A stretch of 64,000 nt of DNA from positions 1 to 64,000 of the forward strand of contig JAHBUR010000009.1 in the NCBI GenBank assembly GCA_019637975.1. The letters run 5' to 3'. The notes below the pieces were generated by a model. The model had not been told where the DNA came from. It saw only the letters and a list, made by a program, of their open reading frames with translations, and ran no database searches. Origin of the DNA: Bacteroidota bacterium. GTDB lineage: Bacteria; Bacteroidota; Ignavibacteria; UBA10030; UBA6906. The translations under genes and the position numbers were made by a program. Positions 34,278-42,631 of this stretch are shown here, piece by piece. Position 1 is the stretch's first letter, and every line of letters begins with the position of its first letter.

Positions 34278-37057
34278 TACACATTCCTGTGGCAACTGTA
34301 ACATGCCGGACTATTGTACTGGTAGCCGGGAACACCTTGGTGTTCATCATCCATTTCCGATTGTCTGTGTTCGTGGCAACTGATGCACGTGAAGTTCTGA
34401 TATTGGCCGATCGACGGGTGGCACTGCGAGCAACTCGTCCACTTGTTTCGATGCTTGCCGGAGTAAATCCTGAAGAATTGCTGATCATGGTTGAACGTTG
34501 AAGGAAGCCACGCCGACTGTGTATGGCACGGCGTGCAATCGTGACCAAATTGCAGCGTGACGTGATTCGGGTTCGTCGGGATAGCGTACTGCGTTGCGTG
34601 GCATTGATAGCAGTTCGTGTACGTGAGTTGGTAGTTTCCGTTCACATGACACGAAATGCAGGCAGTCGCGGTATGTGCGCCTGTCAAAGGAAAACTCGTT
34701 GATGAATGATTGAATGTCGCTGGCTGCCACGCTGACTGCGTATGGCACGTCAGACACTCATGACTGAACTGCCCTTGCTGATGATTCGGATTTGTCGTTG
34801 CATTGAAATCCCCGGAGTGACAATCCCAGCATGTGTTCGGAAGTCCCTGATATTGGTTGTTGATGTGACACTGATTGCACGACACTGCCTGGTGCGCGCC
34901 AACAAGCGGAAACGGCGTACTTGCATGACTGAATGTCGACGGCATCCACGCAGTTGTTGTATGGCAGGGCACGCAGTCGTGACTGAAATTACCAAGAACG
35001 TGGTTCGGACTTTGCGGCTGCGCATACTGCGTTGTATGACACGGATAGCAATTTGTGTACACAAGCTGATAGTTGCCGTTGATGTGGCACTGCTGGCATT
35101 GTGCCGTCAGATGCCGGCCTGTGAGCGGAAACTTTGTAGTTGAATGATTGAATGATGCGGGTTGCCATGCAGATTGCGTGTGGCATTGCAAACAATCGTG
35201 ACTGAATTGTCCCTGCTGATGGTTCGGATTTGTTGTATTGTTGAACGTCGTTGCATGACAATCCCAGCATGTACCAGGAAGACCCTGATATTGGTTGTTG
35301 ATGTGACATTGATTGCACGACACGGACTGATGGGCACCGACGAGCGGGAACGGCGTAGTCGAATGACTGAAAGTTGACGGCAGCCATGTTGCTGTTGTAT
35401 GGCATGGCGCACAATCCTGATTGAAATTTCCGAGAACGTGGTTCGGGTTCTGCGGAAGGGCGTACTCGGAAGTGTGGCACGGATAGCAGTTTGTGTACAC
35501 AAGCTGGTAGTTGCCGTTGATATGGCATTGTGCACATTGTGCGGAAAGGTGCCTGCCTGTCAACGGGAAGTTTGTGGTATTATGGTCGAACGATGCGCCA
35601 TCCCAACCGTTTGTTGAGTGGCATTGTGTACAATCATGGCTGAAATTCCGCTGCACATGGTTCGGATCTGTCGCTCCAAGATAATTGTGAGAATGGCAAT
35701 CCCAGCATGTTCCGGGCAAGTTCTGATATACACTGTTCACATGGCATTGATTGCACTGCGTGGCAATGTGACGGCCTGTGAGCGGAAAACCTGTCGCTCC
35801 ATGATTAAACGATGAGGGAACCCATGCCGACGTGGTATGACACGGCGTACAATCGAGGGCGAAGCTCGGTGTTGCATGCCGCGGATTTGTCGGAAGATTA
35901 TAATTTGCCTGATGGCACTCGTAACAATTTGTATAGGTAAGCTGGTAGTTATTGTTGATGTGACATGCCTGGCATTGCGTACCGGCATGCCGCCCGGTCA
36001 ACGGAAATTGTGTCGCGTTATGGTCGAACTGCGCCGGACTCCATGCGATTGAAGTATGACACAGTTGACAGTCCGTCGGAAAACTGCCTGCAACATGGTT
36101 CGGGTTCATTGCGGAATTGAACTGCGTGCGATGGCATGAAACACAATCTGTAGGCTTTCCCGCAAACACATTGTCGGCGTGGCAATCCCGGCACTGCTGA
36201 TTGCGATGGGCACCAACAAGCGGAAACCGTGTCTGATCGTGGTTGTACGCGACTCCGGACCATCGCGAAGTGGTATGGCACGTTTGACATGCAGTCGAAA
36301 AGCGAGCCGCCGCATGATTCGGATTTGCCGTCGAAGTATACTCAGGCTGGTGACAAGACACACATTCCGTTGGTGTTGATTTGAAGACCTGGTTCTTGTG
36401 ACAGGTAAAGCACGATGCCGCAACATGTGCCCCCGTGAGAGGAAATCGCGTCAGTTCGTGTTGGAATCCCGTTCCCCACCTGAACGCCGTAACGTCGTGG
36501 CACTGCATGCAATCGGTGGAAAATCCTGACGTAACATGATTCGGAGATCGTGCAGCCGAAAAATCCTCCTTGTGACACCCAAAGCAATCAATCGGGGTCC
36601 CCGCAAACTGCTTCTGAGCGGCATTCGTGTGGCATGTCTGGCAGGGTAATGTCGAGTGTTTGCCGAGGAGTGGAAATCGGGTTGATTGATGTCTCTGCAC
36701 CATGTCGGCAATTTTCCAAGACTGCGTTGTATGACATCGCAAGCAGTTGTTTCCCATCTCACTTTTGTGAACATCGGTGTGACATGACAGGCAGTCCGAA
36801 GACTTCTTGGGAAATTTCAGGCCTTCATGACACGATACACACTGCAGCGACGTGTGTTGCCCGGTCAATGCAAAACCTGTTGCTTCGTGGTTGAATATAC
36901 CACCGTCCTTTATTTTCCACGTTTCCGTTGTGTGACATGTCCTGCATTCGAAACGGATTTTGCCGTGAGGCGATTCCTGTGCTGCCCCGTTTTCGGCTAC
37001 GGAAAAAACCGATATAAAAATGCTCAGAAGACAAAGGAACAGTCTCAGCTTCTTCAT
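34277..37057 (-). CDS. 37-heme c-type cytochrome built of tri-heme repeats
   Basis: A 926-residue exported cytochrome with 37 CXXCH motifs by my count, one heme per 25 residues. The start MKKLRLFLC at 37057 gives a standard signal peptide (cleavage near GAAQ-E) and leaves 50 bp after the upstream gene. Residues 38-182 hold six motifs in irregular order. From residue 183 a 73-74-residue unit recurs about ten times, each with three CXXCH and three other histidines in F-x-H, G-[RA]-H and N-P-N-H, enough to ligate every heme on both sides. The spacing within a unit is 32, 16 and 25 residues. There is no other domain, sorting signal or lipobox. It probably serves as a long electron wire in the periplasm or outside the cell. 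Confidence 0.95.
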   Translation of the reverse strand: MKKLRLFLCLLSIFISVFSVAENGAAQESPHGKIRFECRTCHTTETWKIKDGGIFNHEATGFALTGQHTSLQCVSCHEGLKFPKKSSDCLSCHTDVHKSEMGNNCLRCHTTQSWKIADMVQRHQSTRFPLLGKHSTLPCQTCHTNAAQKQFAGTPIDCFGCHKEDFSAARSPNHVTSGFSTDCMQCHDVTAFRWGTGFQHELTRFPLTGAHVAASCFTCHKNQVFKSTPTECVSCHQPEYTSTANPNHAAARFSTACQTCHTTSRWSGVAYNHDQTRFPLVGAHRNQQCRDCHADNVFAGKPTDCVSCHRTQFNSAMNPNHVAGSFPTDCQLCHTSIAWSPAQFDHNATQFPLTGRHAGTQCQACHINNNYQLTYTNCYECHQANYNLPTNPRHATPSFALDCTPCHTTSAWVPSSFNHGATGFPLTGRHIATQCNQCHVNSVYQNLPGTCWDCHSHNYLGATDPNHVQRNFSHDCTQCHSTNGWDGASFDHNTTNFPLTGRHLSAQCAQCHINGNYQLVYTNCYPCHTSEYALPQNPNHVLGNFNQDCAPCHTTATWLPSTFSHSTTPFPLVGAHQSVSCNQCHINNQYQGLPGTCWDCHATTFNNTTNPNHQQGQFSHDCLQCHTQSAWQPASFNHSTTKFPLTGRHLTAQCQQCHINGNYQLVYTNCYPCHTTQYAQPQSPNHVLGNFSHDCVPCHTTTAWMPSTFSHASTPFPLVGAHQAVSCNQCHINNQYQGLPNTCWDCHSGDFNATTNPNHQQGQFSHECLTCHTQSAWQPATFNHSSTSFPLTGAHTATACISCHVNGNYQLTYTNCYQCHATQYAIPTNPNHVTLQFGHDCTPCHTQSAWLPSTFNHDQQFFRIYSGKHRNKWTSCSQCHPSIGQYQNFTCISCHEHRQSEMDDEHQGVPGYQYNSPACYSCHRNV
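34373..36511 (-). repeat. Tandem ~219-bp coding repeats (tri-heme units)
   Basis: About 9.7 in-frame units of 219-222 bp encode residues 183-895 of the 37-heme cytochrome. Each unit supplies three CXXCH and three distal-ligand His. Key positions within a unit are CxxCH, W at +4, F-x-H at about +16, F-P-L-[TV]-G-x-H, CxxCH, Y-x-x-x-Y or similar, CxxCH and N-P-N-H. Confidence 0.9.
34757..35632 (-). repeat. Two adjacent near-identical 438-bp blocks
   Basis: Units 5-6 (residues 476-621) and 7-8 (622-767) form two 146-residue blocks that match at almost every position, with a third, more diverged copy beginning at unit 9. The nucleotide sequence is also closely similar (compare 35041-35100 with 35479-35540). 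This is a higher-order duplication on top of the 219-bp unit. Confidence 0.8.
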
Positions 37058-37107
37058 TCCTGATTGATTAGCTGTGGCATTGATTTCGTTTTGGTTCACG
37101 GTTGCAG

Positions 37108-38754
37108 TCATTGCCTCATACTCCCTTGCGTATGACATGATTCGCATTTCGTGGACAGCGGCTTGTAGCGAACAAATCTGCCGATGCTACTCTGTTCTTC
37201 CTGATGACACTGACGGCAATCGACGCGTGAGTGTCCGCCCGTCAAAGCAAACGAACTGTGTGTATTGTGGTCGAATACCAACGACTTCCATCCTGATGCT
37301 TCATGGCAGCTTGCGCAGGTTGTTTCACCGTTCTTTGCAAACTGTCCCATGTGGACTTCCTTGTGGCACGATTCGCATTTTGAAGGCGTATTCTTGAATT
37401 GAGCAATTTCTGCGTTTCCGATCCTGACTGGTTTGTGACAGCTTGCGCATTTCGTCTGAGTATGCTTGCCGACCAGGGCGAAGCGTGTTTTCGAGTGATC
37501 GAATTTATTGGGAAACCAGTCTTCCGTTGAATGACACGCGGCGCAATTCTGCCCTGCCATTTCAACGGCAAACTGCCCCTTGTGTACATCGTTGTGGCAT
37601 CCGTCGCATTGAATATTCGGAACCCGAAAAGTCTTTCTCCCGTCATTACCGACCGCGTGACATTTCTCGCAAGGTGTCGCCACGTGGGCGCCTGTCAGTG
37701 GAAAGCGTGCAGTGTTGTGAGCAGCAATAGTGTATGTTGCCGGCCGGAATCCGAATGGAGTATGGCACGATTCGCATTTGCTCTCGAACCTCGCCGAAAA
37801 TTCCCCCTTGTGATAGTCGGTATGACAATCACGACACGCATTGTGTGCCAACTTCAGCCGCTGACCGGGAACCGGAAATGTTGCCGATTTGTGGCATTTA
37901 TCGCATTGGACGGACGCATGTTTTCCTACAAGTCGGAAAGGCGTCAAGTCATGGTTGAACTTGTTGCTTGCCCGCGCACTCCCCCATCCCTCATCTGTAT
38001 GACAGGAGTTGCAAGCCTGTTTTCCGACAAAATCGATACTGTGGGGCGATCGATGGCAGGGGGCACAATCAGGAAAAGACTTCGTCGAGAAAAGAAGAGC
38101 GGTTTCTCTCTCTGCCCGTTCAAAGTCAGCGTGGCATCCGATACACGCTACCGTGGTATGTTTGCCCCGTAACGGGAATTCCGTCTTCGCATGATTGAAA
38201 AATGCTGCCGGCCTCCAAGACGTTGTCGTATGGCAGGTTTGACATTCCTTGCCTACAGTGGCATTATGCCTGTCAGCATGGCAACCGGCGCAGGCTTGAG
38301 AAAGCCCGAGATAAGTCTCCCGTCCGGTTTGCTTCACAAGTGCAAGTATGCCCGGGTCTTTGATGTTTTTTGTGGAATGGCAATCCTCGCACCGGATTGT
38401 TGCATGTTTCCCCGTCCGGTTGAAGCCTGTTTGCGCATGATCGAACGTATTCTTGTCGAACAAAATTGTCTGCGCATCGCGGCCGAGATGTTCCTTGTGG
38501 CACGCAACGCATCTCTGTGCGGCAACCCGGAAGTGATACCCGCGCTTCGCGTCGATGACAGACTTGATTTCCTCGTGGCACGCAAGACATTTCTGCCCGC
38601 TGATTTCCTTTCCGGTTTCATGGCACGTAAGGCAGTTCTGCATTCCTTCAAGATCAAGATGCACACGCGAGAGCTGCCCCGGCGAAAACTGAGCATAAGC
38701 GATTCCTCTCAACACAAGGAGAACAAGCAAAGGGACTATGCGTTTAGTCGCCAT
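37108..38754 (-). CDS. 20-heme c-type cytochrome
   Basis: A 548-residue exported cytochrome with 20 CXXCH motifs by my count. Signal peptide at residues 1-21 (VPLLVLLVLRGIAYA). The middle part uses a related tri-heme grammar: CQTCHTTTSW then F-x-H, G-K-H and CIGCH, and so on, with W/F-x-P and F-x-H-x3-T-x-F-x-L-x-G-x-H recurring five to six times. It therefore appears homologous to, but much more diverged than, the neighbouring 37-heme protein. ATG 38754 lies 3 bp after the cytochrome b stop (a GTG at 38757 is also possible). Gene order places it next to the membrane cytochrome b, and a periplasmic shuttle accepting electrons from it is the likely role. Confidence 0.95.
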   Translation of the reverse strand: MATKRIVPLLVLLVLRGIAYAQFSPGQLSRVHLDLEGMQNCLTCHETGKEISGQKCLACHEEIKSVIDAKRGYHFRVAAQRCVACHKEHLGRDAQTILFDKNTFDHAQTGFNRTGKHATIRCEDCHSTKNIKDPGILALVKQTGRETYLGLSQACAGCHADRHNATVGKECQTCHTTTSWRPAAFFNHAKTEFPLRGKHTTVACIGCHADFERAERETALLFSTKSFPDCAPCHRSPHSIDFVGKQACNSCHTDEGWGSARASNKFNHDLTPFRLVGKHASVQCDKCHKSATFPVPGQRLKLAHNACRDCHTDYHKGEFSARFESKCESCHTPFGFRPATYTIAAHNTARFPLTGAHVATPCEKCHAVGNDGRKTFRVPNIQCDGCHNDVHKGQFAVEMAGQNCAACHSTEDWFPNKFDHSKTRFALVGKHTQTKCASCHKPVRIGNAEIAQFKNTPSKCESCHKEVHMGQFAKNGETTCASCHEASGWKSLVFDHNTHSSFALTGGHSRVDCRQCHQEEQSSIGRFVRYKPLSTKCESCHTQGSMRQ

Positions 38755-38757
38755 CAC

Positions 38758-39618
38758 TTAAAAGATCCACCGGTATCCGAGCAACACGGTTACCGCAACG
38801 TGTGCTGCCAGCGTAATGAACATGATGACGGTAAACGGCAAGTGTATGGCATGCCAGTAAAAGAACAATTTCTCAACCTGGGCAAGCAGTACTGTTTTTT
38901 GGACGAGCGTTGTACGGGCGGAGGCAAGTTTGTAGAGTGAACGGGTCTGTTCATGCGTCATCCTGCTTTTAGCAATCATCTCACGGACGGCATGTTTTAC
39001 CTGGCGTCTTGTATTCTGCAAACGAATAAGAAGCCCGAAGGTCTCAAGCAATTTGTTCGGTTTCGGAATTGCCGAGAAGCTCTCATCTATCTTCTCTACC
39101 AATTGAAGTCCGAGAGGGGAATGCGCTATTTCGTCTCGAAGTCTGTCCAGTTCGTTGATGATTTCCTGCTGGGTCAATTCACTTCCCTTGAGATTGCGCG
39201 GAATTTGCACATACAAAAACCTGCCGATGATGCCGCTGGCCGCAACCGAAACCATGCACCACAAACTGATTGCCGCAATGCCGCCCGCTTTGAACGTGGT
39301 ATGAAACACTACAAGAATGGGACCCAGCAAACAAAGAAAGATGTGAACTTCAAGCCAGCGCGATAGCTTGCCAAGATTCCAGAGTTTCTTCACGCGTTTG
39401 CGCGTCGAATACATCGTAACCCCGATGGTAATCATCGATGCCCCGATAATCCCGAGCCCGTGGCTGTATTTGCCGGACGGTTTCATGGTGTCGTATTCGG
39501 GAAGAAAGGGTCGTTGGGGAATGGGGGTGGTGTAGTATCCGAATCCGTTGATACCGACAACGATGATTGCGGTTCCGGCTACAAAGAACAGAAACAACAG
39601 AAAGACTTTATGTGCCAA
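38758..39618 (-). CDS. Di-heme cytochrome b-type membrane protein
   Basis: A 286-residue integral membrane protein with hydrophobic segments at about 4-24, 53-70, 91-108, 112-137 and 253-283. Two histidine pairs with 13 residues between them, H92/H106 in the third segment and H259/H273 in the last, reproduce the HX13H spacing by which two b-hemes are bound between helices in bc1-type cytochrome b. A soluble helical stretch (about 141-250) separates the two halves. The start codon is TTG at 39618 with AAAGGAG five bases upstream. It is first in the cytochrome operon and should exchange electrons between quinol and the periplasmic 20-heme cytochrome. No known family name could be assigned with certainty. 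Confidence 0.82.
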   Translation of the reverse strand: MAHKVFLLFLFFVAGTAIIVVGINGFGYYTTPIPQRPFLPEYDTMKPSGKYSHGLGIIGASMITIGVTMYSTRKRVKKLWNLGKLSRWLEVHIFLCLLGPILVVFHTTFKAGGIAAISLWCMVSVAASGIIGRFLYVQIPRNLKGSELTQQEIINELDRLRDEIAHSPLGLQLVEKIDESFSAIPKPNKLLETFGLLIRLQNTRRQVKHAVREMIAKSRMTHEQTRSLYKLASARTTLVQKTVLLAQVEKLFFYWHAIHLPFTVIMFITLAAHVAVTVLLGYRWIF

Positions 39619-39717
39619 GCAAGCTCCTTTTGCATCAGCGTGTTTTTTTTTGCATTAACGTACAAGGAACACATAAAGTGGCGATAGCGCGAAGCTTCTT
39701 GGACGTGAAAACACAAT

Positions 39718-39745
39718 GAAATATCAATAAGATAGTTATAATCAA
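39718..39745 (-). promoter_or_regulatory. Candidate promoter of the cytochrome operon
   Basis: On the minus strand, TTGATT (39745-39740), a 16-bp spacer and TATTTC (39723-39718), about 100 bp before the TTG start of the cytochrome b gene. The gap also holds two copies of TGCAAAA close to the SD. Moderately convincing only. Confidence 0.35.
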
Positions 39746-39755
39746 CAAGGACTGA

Positions 39756-42254
39756 ATGAGTCGTAGTTCAATAGATAATACCGGATTGAACCGAAAACCG
39801 CCCAAAAAAGGCCGACATCTTGCCGTTTTGGACAGGTTTCTTTACACAACCATAACTTGCCTTCTTGCGAAACATGCCTTATCATCAATTCACAATCTCA
39901 CTACTTCATATTCACAAAGAACGGCTGCGAGTCAACGACCCGCCCTATTATTCATGCTCGAGCAACGCGAACAAGGCAAGAAAATCTCAGAAGAAGACTC
40001 CCTGGCCAGAAAACCCGATGGGAAGGGAAATATAGATCAACCAGATTCAAAGGGTCAGGCCAAACCGCGCAGAGCACGAACATCACGGATCCGCCGCCGC
40101 AAGCCCGTGCGCGCAGCCGATCAGGGATTGCCCGGACAAACCACGCTTGACCCGTTGTTGTACATCAACCGCGAGTTGAGTTGGCTTGAGTTCAATCAAC
40201 GTGTCTTTGAAGAAGCGCAGGACAAGCGCCATCCGCTGCTTGAGCGCGCCAAGTTTCTCGCAATTACCAGCTCCAATCTCGATGAATTCTTCATGATCCG
40301 TGTCGCCGCAATCAAGGAACAGATTCTTGCAGATTTTGCGGAGCTTTCTCCCGACGGCAAGGTTCCGGTTCAGCAACTCAAAGCAATTCACGAGCGTTCG
40401 TCGCGCATGTTCAAAGAAAAATCCGGCCTTTTTTGGAACGAACTGCAGCCGCAATTTGCGGAAAACGGCATTCATCTGTTGAAGATGAATGACATCACTA
40501 CCACAGAGAAAGCCCTGCTTTCGGAGTACTATGCCCGCGAAATCTTCCCTGTACTCACGCCGCTTGCGTTCGATCCGGGACATCCGTTCCCGTACATTTC
40601 CAACCTGAGCCTGAACCTCGCAGTTTCCGTCAGCAACCCGAAGGGCGAGGAACGCTTCGCACGCGTGAAGGTACCTGATGTTCTTCCGCGCCTTGTGGAA
40701 ATTCCGGGCGGCGCTGCACCCCCGCACCGTTTTGTATGGCTTGAAGACCTGATACGCGAGAACCTCGGCATGCTTTTTCCGGGTATGACCGTAAATGAAT
40801 CGCACGCGTTTCACGTCACACGCAACGCCGACATTGAAATCCAGGAAGATGAGGCTGAGGATTTGATTCACTCGATCGAGGAATCGATCAAGATGCGACG
40901 ATTCGGATCGGTTGTGCGACTGAAAGTGGAAGATACGATGCCCCAGCGGATAATCGACATTCTTGCCGAGAATCTGGAAATCACGCAAGATGATGTGTAC
41001 CACCTCAAGCCGCCTCTCGGTTTCGGCCATCTTATGCAACTGCTGAAGCTTCCCCGTCCCGATCTCAAAGATGCGCCTCACCATCCGGCCCTGTTGTTGA
41101 ATGAAGAAGAGGGAGACGACATCTTCGCCCTCATCAGGCGGGGCGATGTTGTGCTTCATCATCCGTACGATTCGTTCGCCCCCGTCGTACAGTTCATCCG
41201 TTCTGCCGCAACCGACCCGAATGTTCTTGCCATCAAACAGACGTTGTACAGAATCGGGAAGGAATCGCCGCTTATTCCGCTGTTGATTCTTGCTGCCGAA
41301 AGCGGAAAGCAGGTAGCTGTGCTCGTGGAACTGAAGGCCCGCTTCGACGAAGAAAACAACATCGGCTGGGCGAAAAAACTCGAACGGGCGGGTATTCATG
41401 TCGTGTACGGCTTGGTCGGATTGAAGACACACTCGAAAATCGCGCTGGTGATCCGGAAAGAACCGGACGGGCTTCGCCGGTACGTTCATCTCGGCACGGG
41501 CAACTACAATCCCGACACGGCACGCATCTACACCGATATCAGTTATCTGACTTGCAAAGAGGACTTTGCCATTGATGCCTCCGAAGTGTTCAATTTTCTT
41601 ACCGGGTTCTCCCATAAGGAGGAATTCAAAAAGCTGATCGTTGCTCCCGTGAACTTGCGAAGTCGAATAACAGAACTGATTCAGCGGGAGATAGGGCATG
41701 CGCGAAACGGCAAGCCCGCACAAGTAGTGATGAAAATGAATGCTCTGACCGACACGAGAATGATCGAAACGCTGTACGAGGCCTCGAAGGCAGGAGTACT
41801 GATTGATATTATTGTGCGGGGAATTTGCTGTCTGCGTCCCGGCGTGAAAGGTGTCAGCGAAAATATCCGTGTACGCAGCATAGTGGGAAGATTCCTTGAA
41901 CATAGCCGCGTCTTCTATTTCTCCAACAATGGACATCCCGAACTCTACTGCAGCAGCGCCGACCTCATGGGACGCAACCTCGACCGGCGCGTCGAACTCA
42001 TGTTCCCGATCGAGGATCGGGTCTGGGCCGAATTCATCAAACGCGAAACGCTTGATGACGCTTTGTGCGATACGGCGGGAACCCGTGTATTGGATGCGAA
42101 CGGCAACTATACGCGTGTGTTGCCAACGAACGGCGAACCGGCGTTTGACGTACAATCACATCTCCTCTTTTCCCGGTCCAAACAATTGCCGCGGAAGGCA
42201 ATGCCCCGGGAATCGCCGCTGGGCGAGCGAACCGAGCCGGCACTCGACGTCTAA
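39756..42254 (+). CDS. ppk1: Polyphosphate kinase 1
   Basis: This enzyme reversibly polymerises ATP gamma-phosphate into polyphosphate. The conserved core begins at YINRELSWLEFNQRVFEEA (about residue 136), continues through NLDEFFMIRVA, the catalytic-histidine region VYGLVGLKTHSKIAL, YVHLGTGNYNPDTARIYTD and DRRVELMFPIE, all of which match PPK1. The first ~135 residues are not family-like: residues 1-66 are a poorly conserved-looking stretch and about 85-125 a very basic K/R-rich tail. ATG 39756 has AAGGA four bases upstream, which supports the long form. ATG 39954 would give a 766-residue protein closer to the usual 690-740, but has no SD. The N-terminus is thus uncertain; the core is not. 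Confidence 0.92.
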   Translation: MSRSSIDNTGLNRKPPKKGRHLAVLDRFLYTTITCLLAKHALSSIHNLTTSYSQRTAASQRPALLFMLEQREQGKKISEEDSLARKPDGKGNIDQPDSKGQAKPRRARTSRIRRRKPVRAADQGLPGQTTLDPLLYINRELSWLEFNQRVFEEAQDKRHPLLERAKFLAITSSNLDEFFMIRVAAIKEQILADFAELSPDGKVPVQQLKAIHERSSRMFKEKSGLFWNELQPQFAENGIHLLKMNDITTTEKALLSEYYAREIFPVLTPLAFDPGHPFPYISNLSLNLAVSVSNPKGEERFARVKVPDVLPRLVEIPGGAAPPHRFVWLEDLIRENLGMLFPGMTVNESHAFHVTRNADIEIQEDEAEDLIHSIEESIKMRRFGSVVRLKVEDTMPQRIIDILAENLEITQDDVYHLKPPLGFGHLMQLLKLPRPDLKDAPHHPALLLNEEEGDDIFALIRRGDVVLHHPYDSFAPVVQFIRSAATDPNVLAIKQTLYRIGKESPLIPLLILAAESGKQVAVLVELKARFDEENNIGWAKKLERAGIHVVYGLVGLKTHSKIALVIRKEPDGLRRYVHLGTGNYNPDTARIYTDISYLTCKEDFAIDASEVFNFLTGFSHKEEFKKLIVAPVNLRSRITELIQREIGHARNGKPAQVVMKMNALTDTRMIETLYEASKAGVLIDIIVRGICCLRPGVKGVSENIRVRSIVGRFLEHSRVFYFSNNGHPELYCSSADLMGRNLDRRVELMFPIEDRVWAEFIKRETLDDALCDTAGTRVLDANGNYTRVLPTNGEPAFDVQSHLLFSRSKQLPRKAMPRESPLGERTEPALDV

Positions 42255-42331
42255 CCACCAACCACCCGACAGCGTTTGCCCATTGTGCGTTAACTATTCT
42301 CCGCTGCCGAGCGGATGGTGCAATTCCGGTT

Positions 42332-42589
42332 TCAGCTTCTGCGCGGAAGCTTTGAAAGCCAATCCGCCATCCCTGTTTCCGACGGAGTCGTCACGCTTGT
42401 GTGAAAGCTCGCCCGCACAACGCTTCGCAATTTCTTTTCGACAAGCCCCGTAAATTCCCTGCAACACCCCGTTATTTCGATGTGCGAACCCCCGGGCGCG
42501 ACAGGCTGATCCACGAAGACGTTGACTGCTTCGTGATGGTTCGGACATTTTACCGACGACGTCCAATGAAAATGATGTACGAGATTCAT
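42332..42589 (-). CDS. Small Cys/His-containing protein of unknown function
   Basis: An 85-residue frame in the gap between ppk1 and a barrel gene. It begins MNLVHHFHWTSSVKCPNHHE and contains G-S-H-I-E-I-T-G-C-C-R-E-F-T, reminiscent of small bacterial proteins with a Cys-x2-His near the start and an I-E-x-x-G-C-C-x-x-F motif mid-chain, whose function is unknown. The start is preceded by a G-rich tract (GGGGGTGGGGG). It is on the same strand as the genes upstream. The Cys and His residues could bind a metal. It may instead be non-coding; the plus-strand frame crossing this area has no recognisable features. Confidence 0.45.
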   Translation of the reverse strand: MNLVHHFHWTSSVKCPNHHEAVNVFVDQPVAPGGSHIEITGCCREFTGLVEKKLRSVVRASFHTSVTTPSETGMADWLSKLPRRS

Positions 42590-42631
42590 CCCCCACCCCC
42601 CAATGTACATGGTATACTATTGACCCTGAAC

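Noticed and set aside
34373-36511. CRISPR or satellite array suggested by regular repeats
   Set aside because: Repeats are in frame, about 219 bp, and encode CXXCH motifs; no short identical repeats with unique spacers.
40083-42155. 690-codon minus-strand frame across ppk1
   Set aside because: The opposite strand encodes an unmistakable PPK1 with all motifs; the long antisense frame results from codon bias and has no family features.
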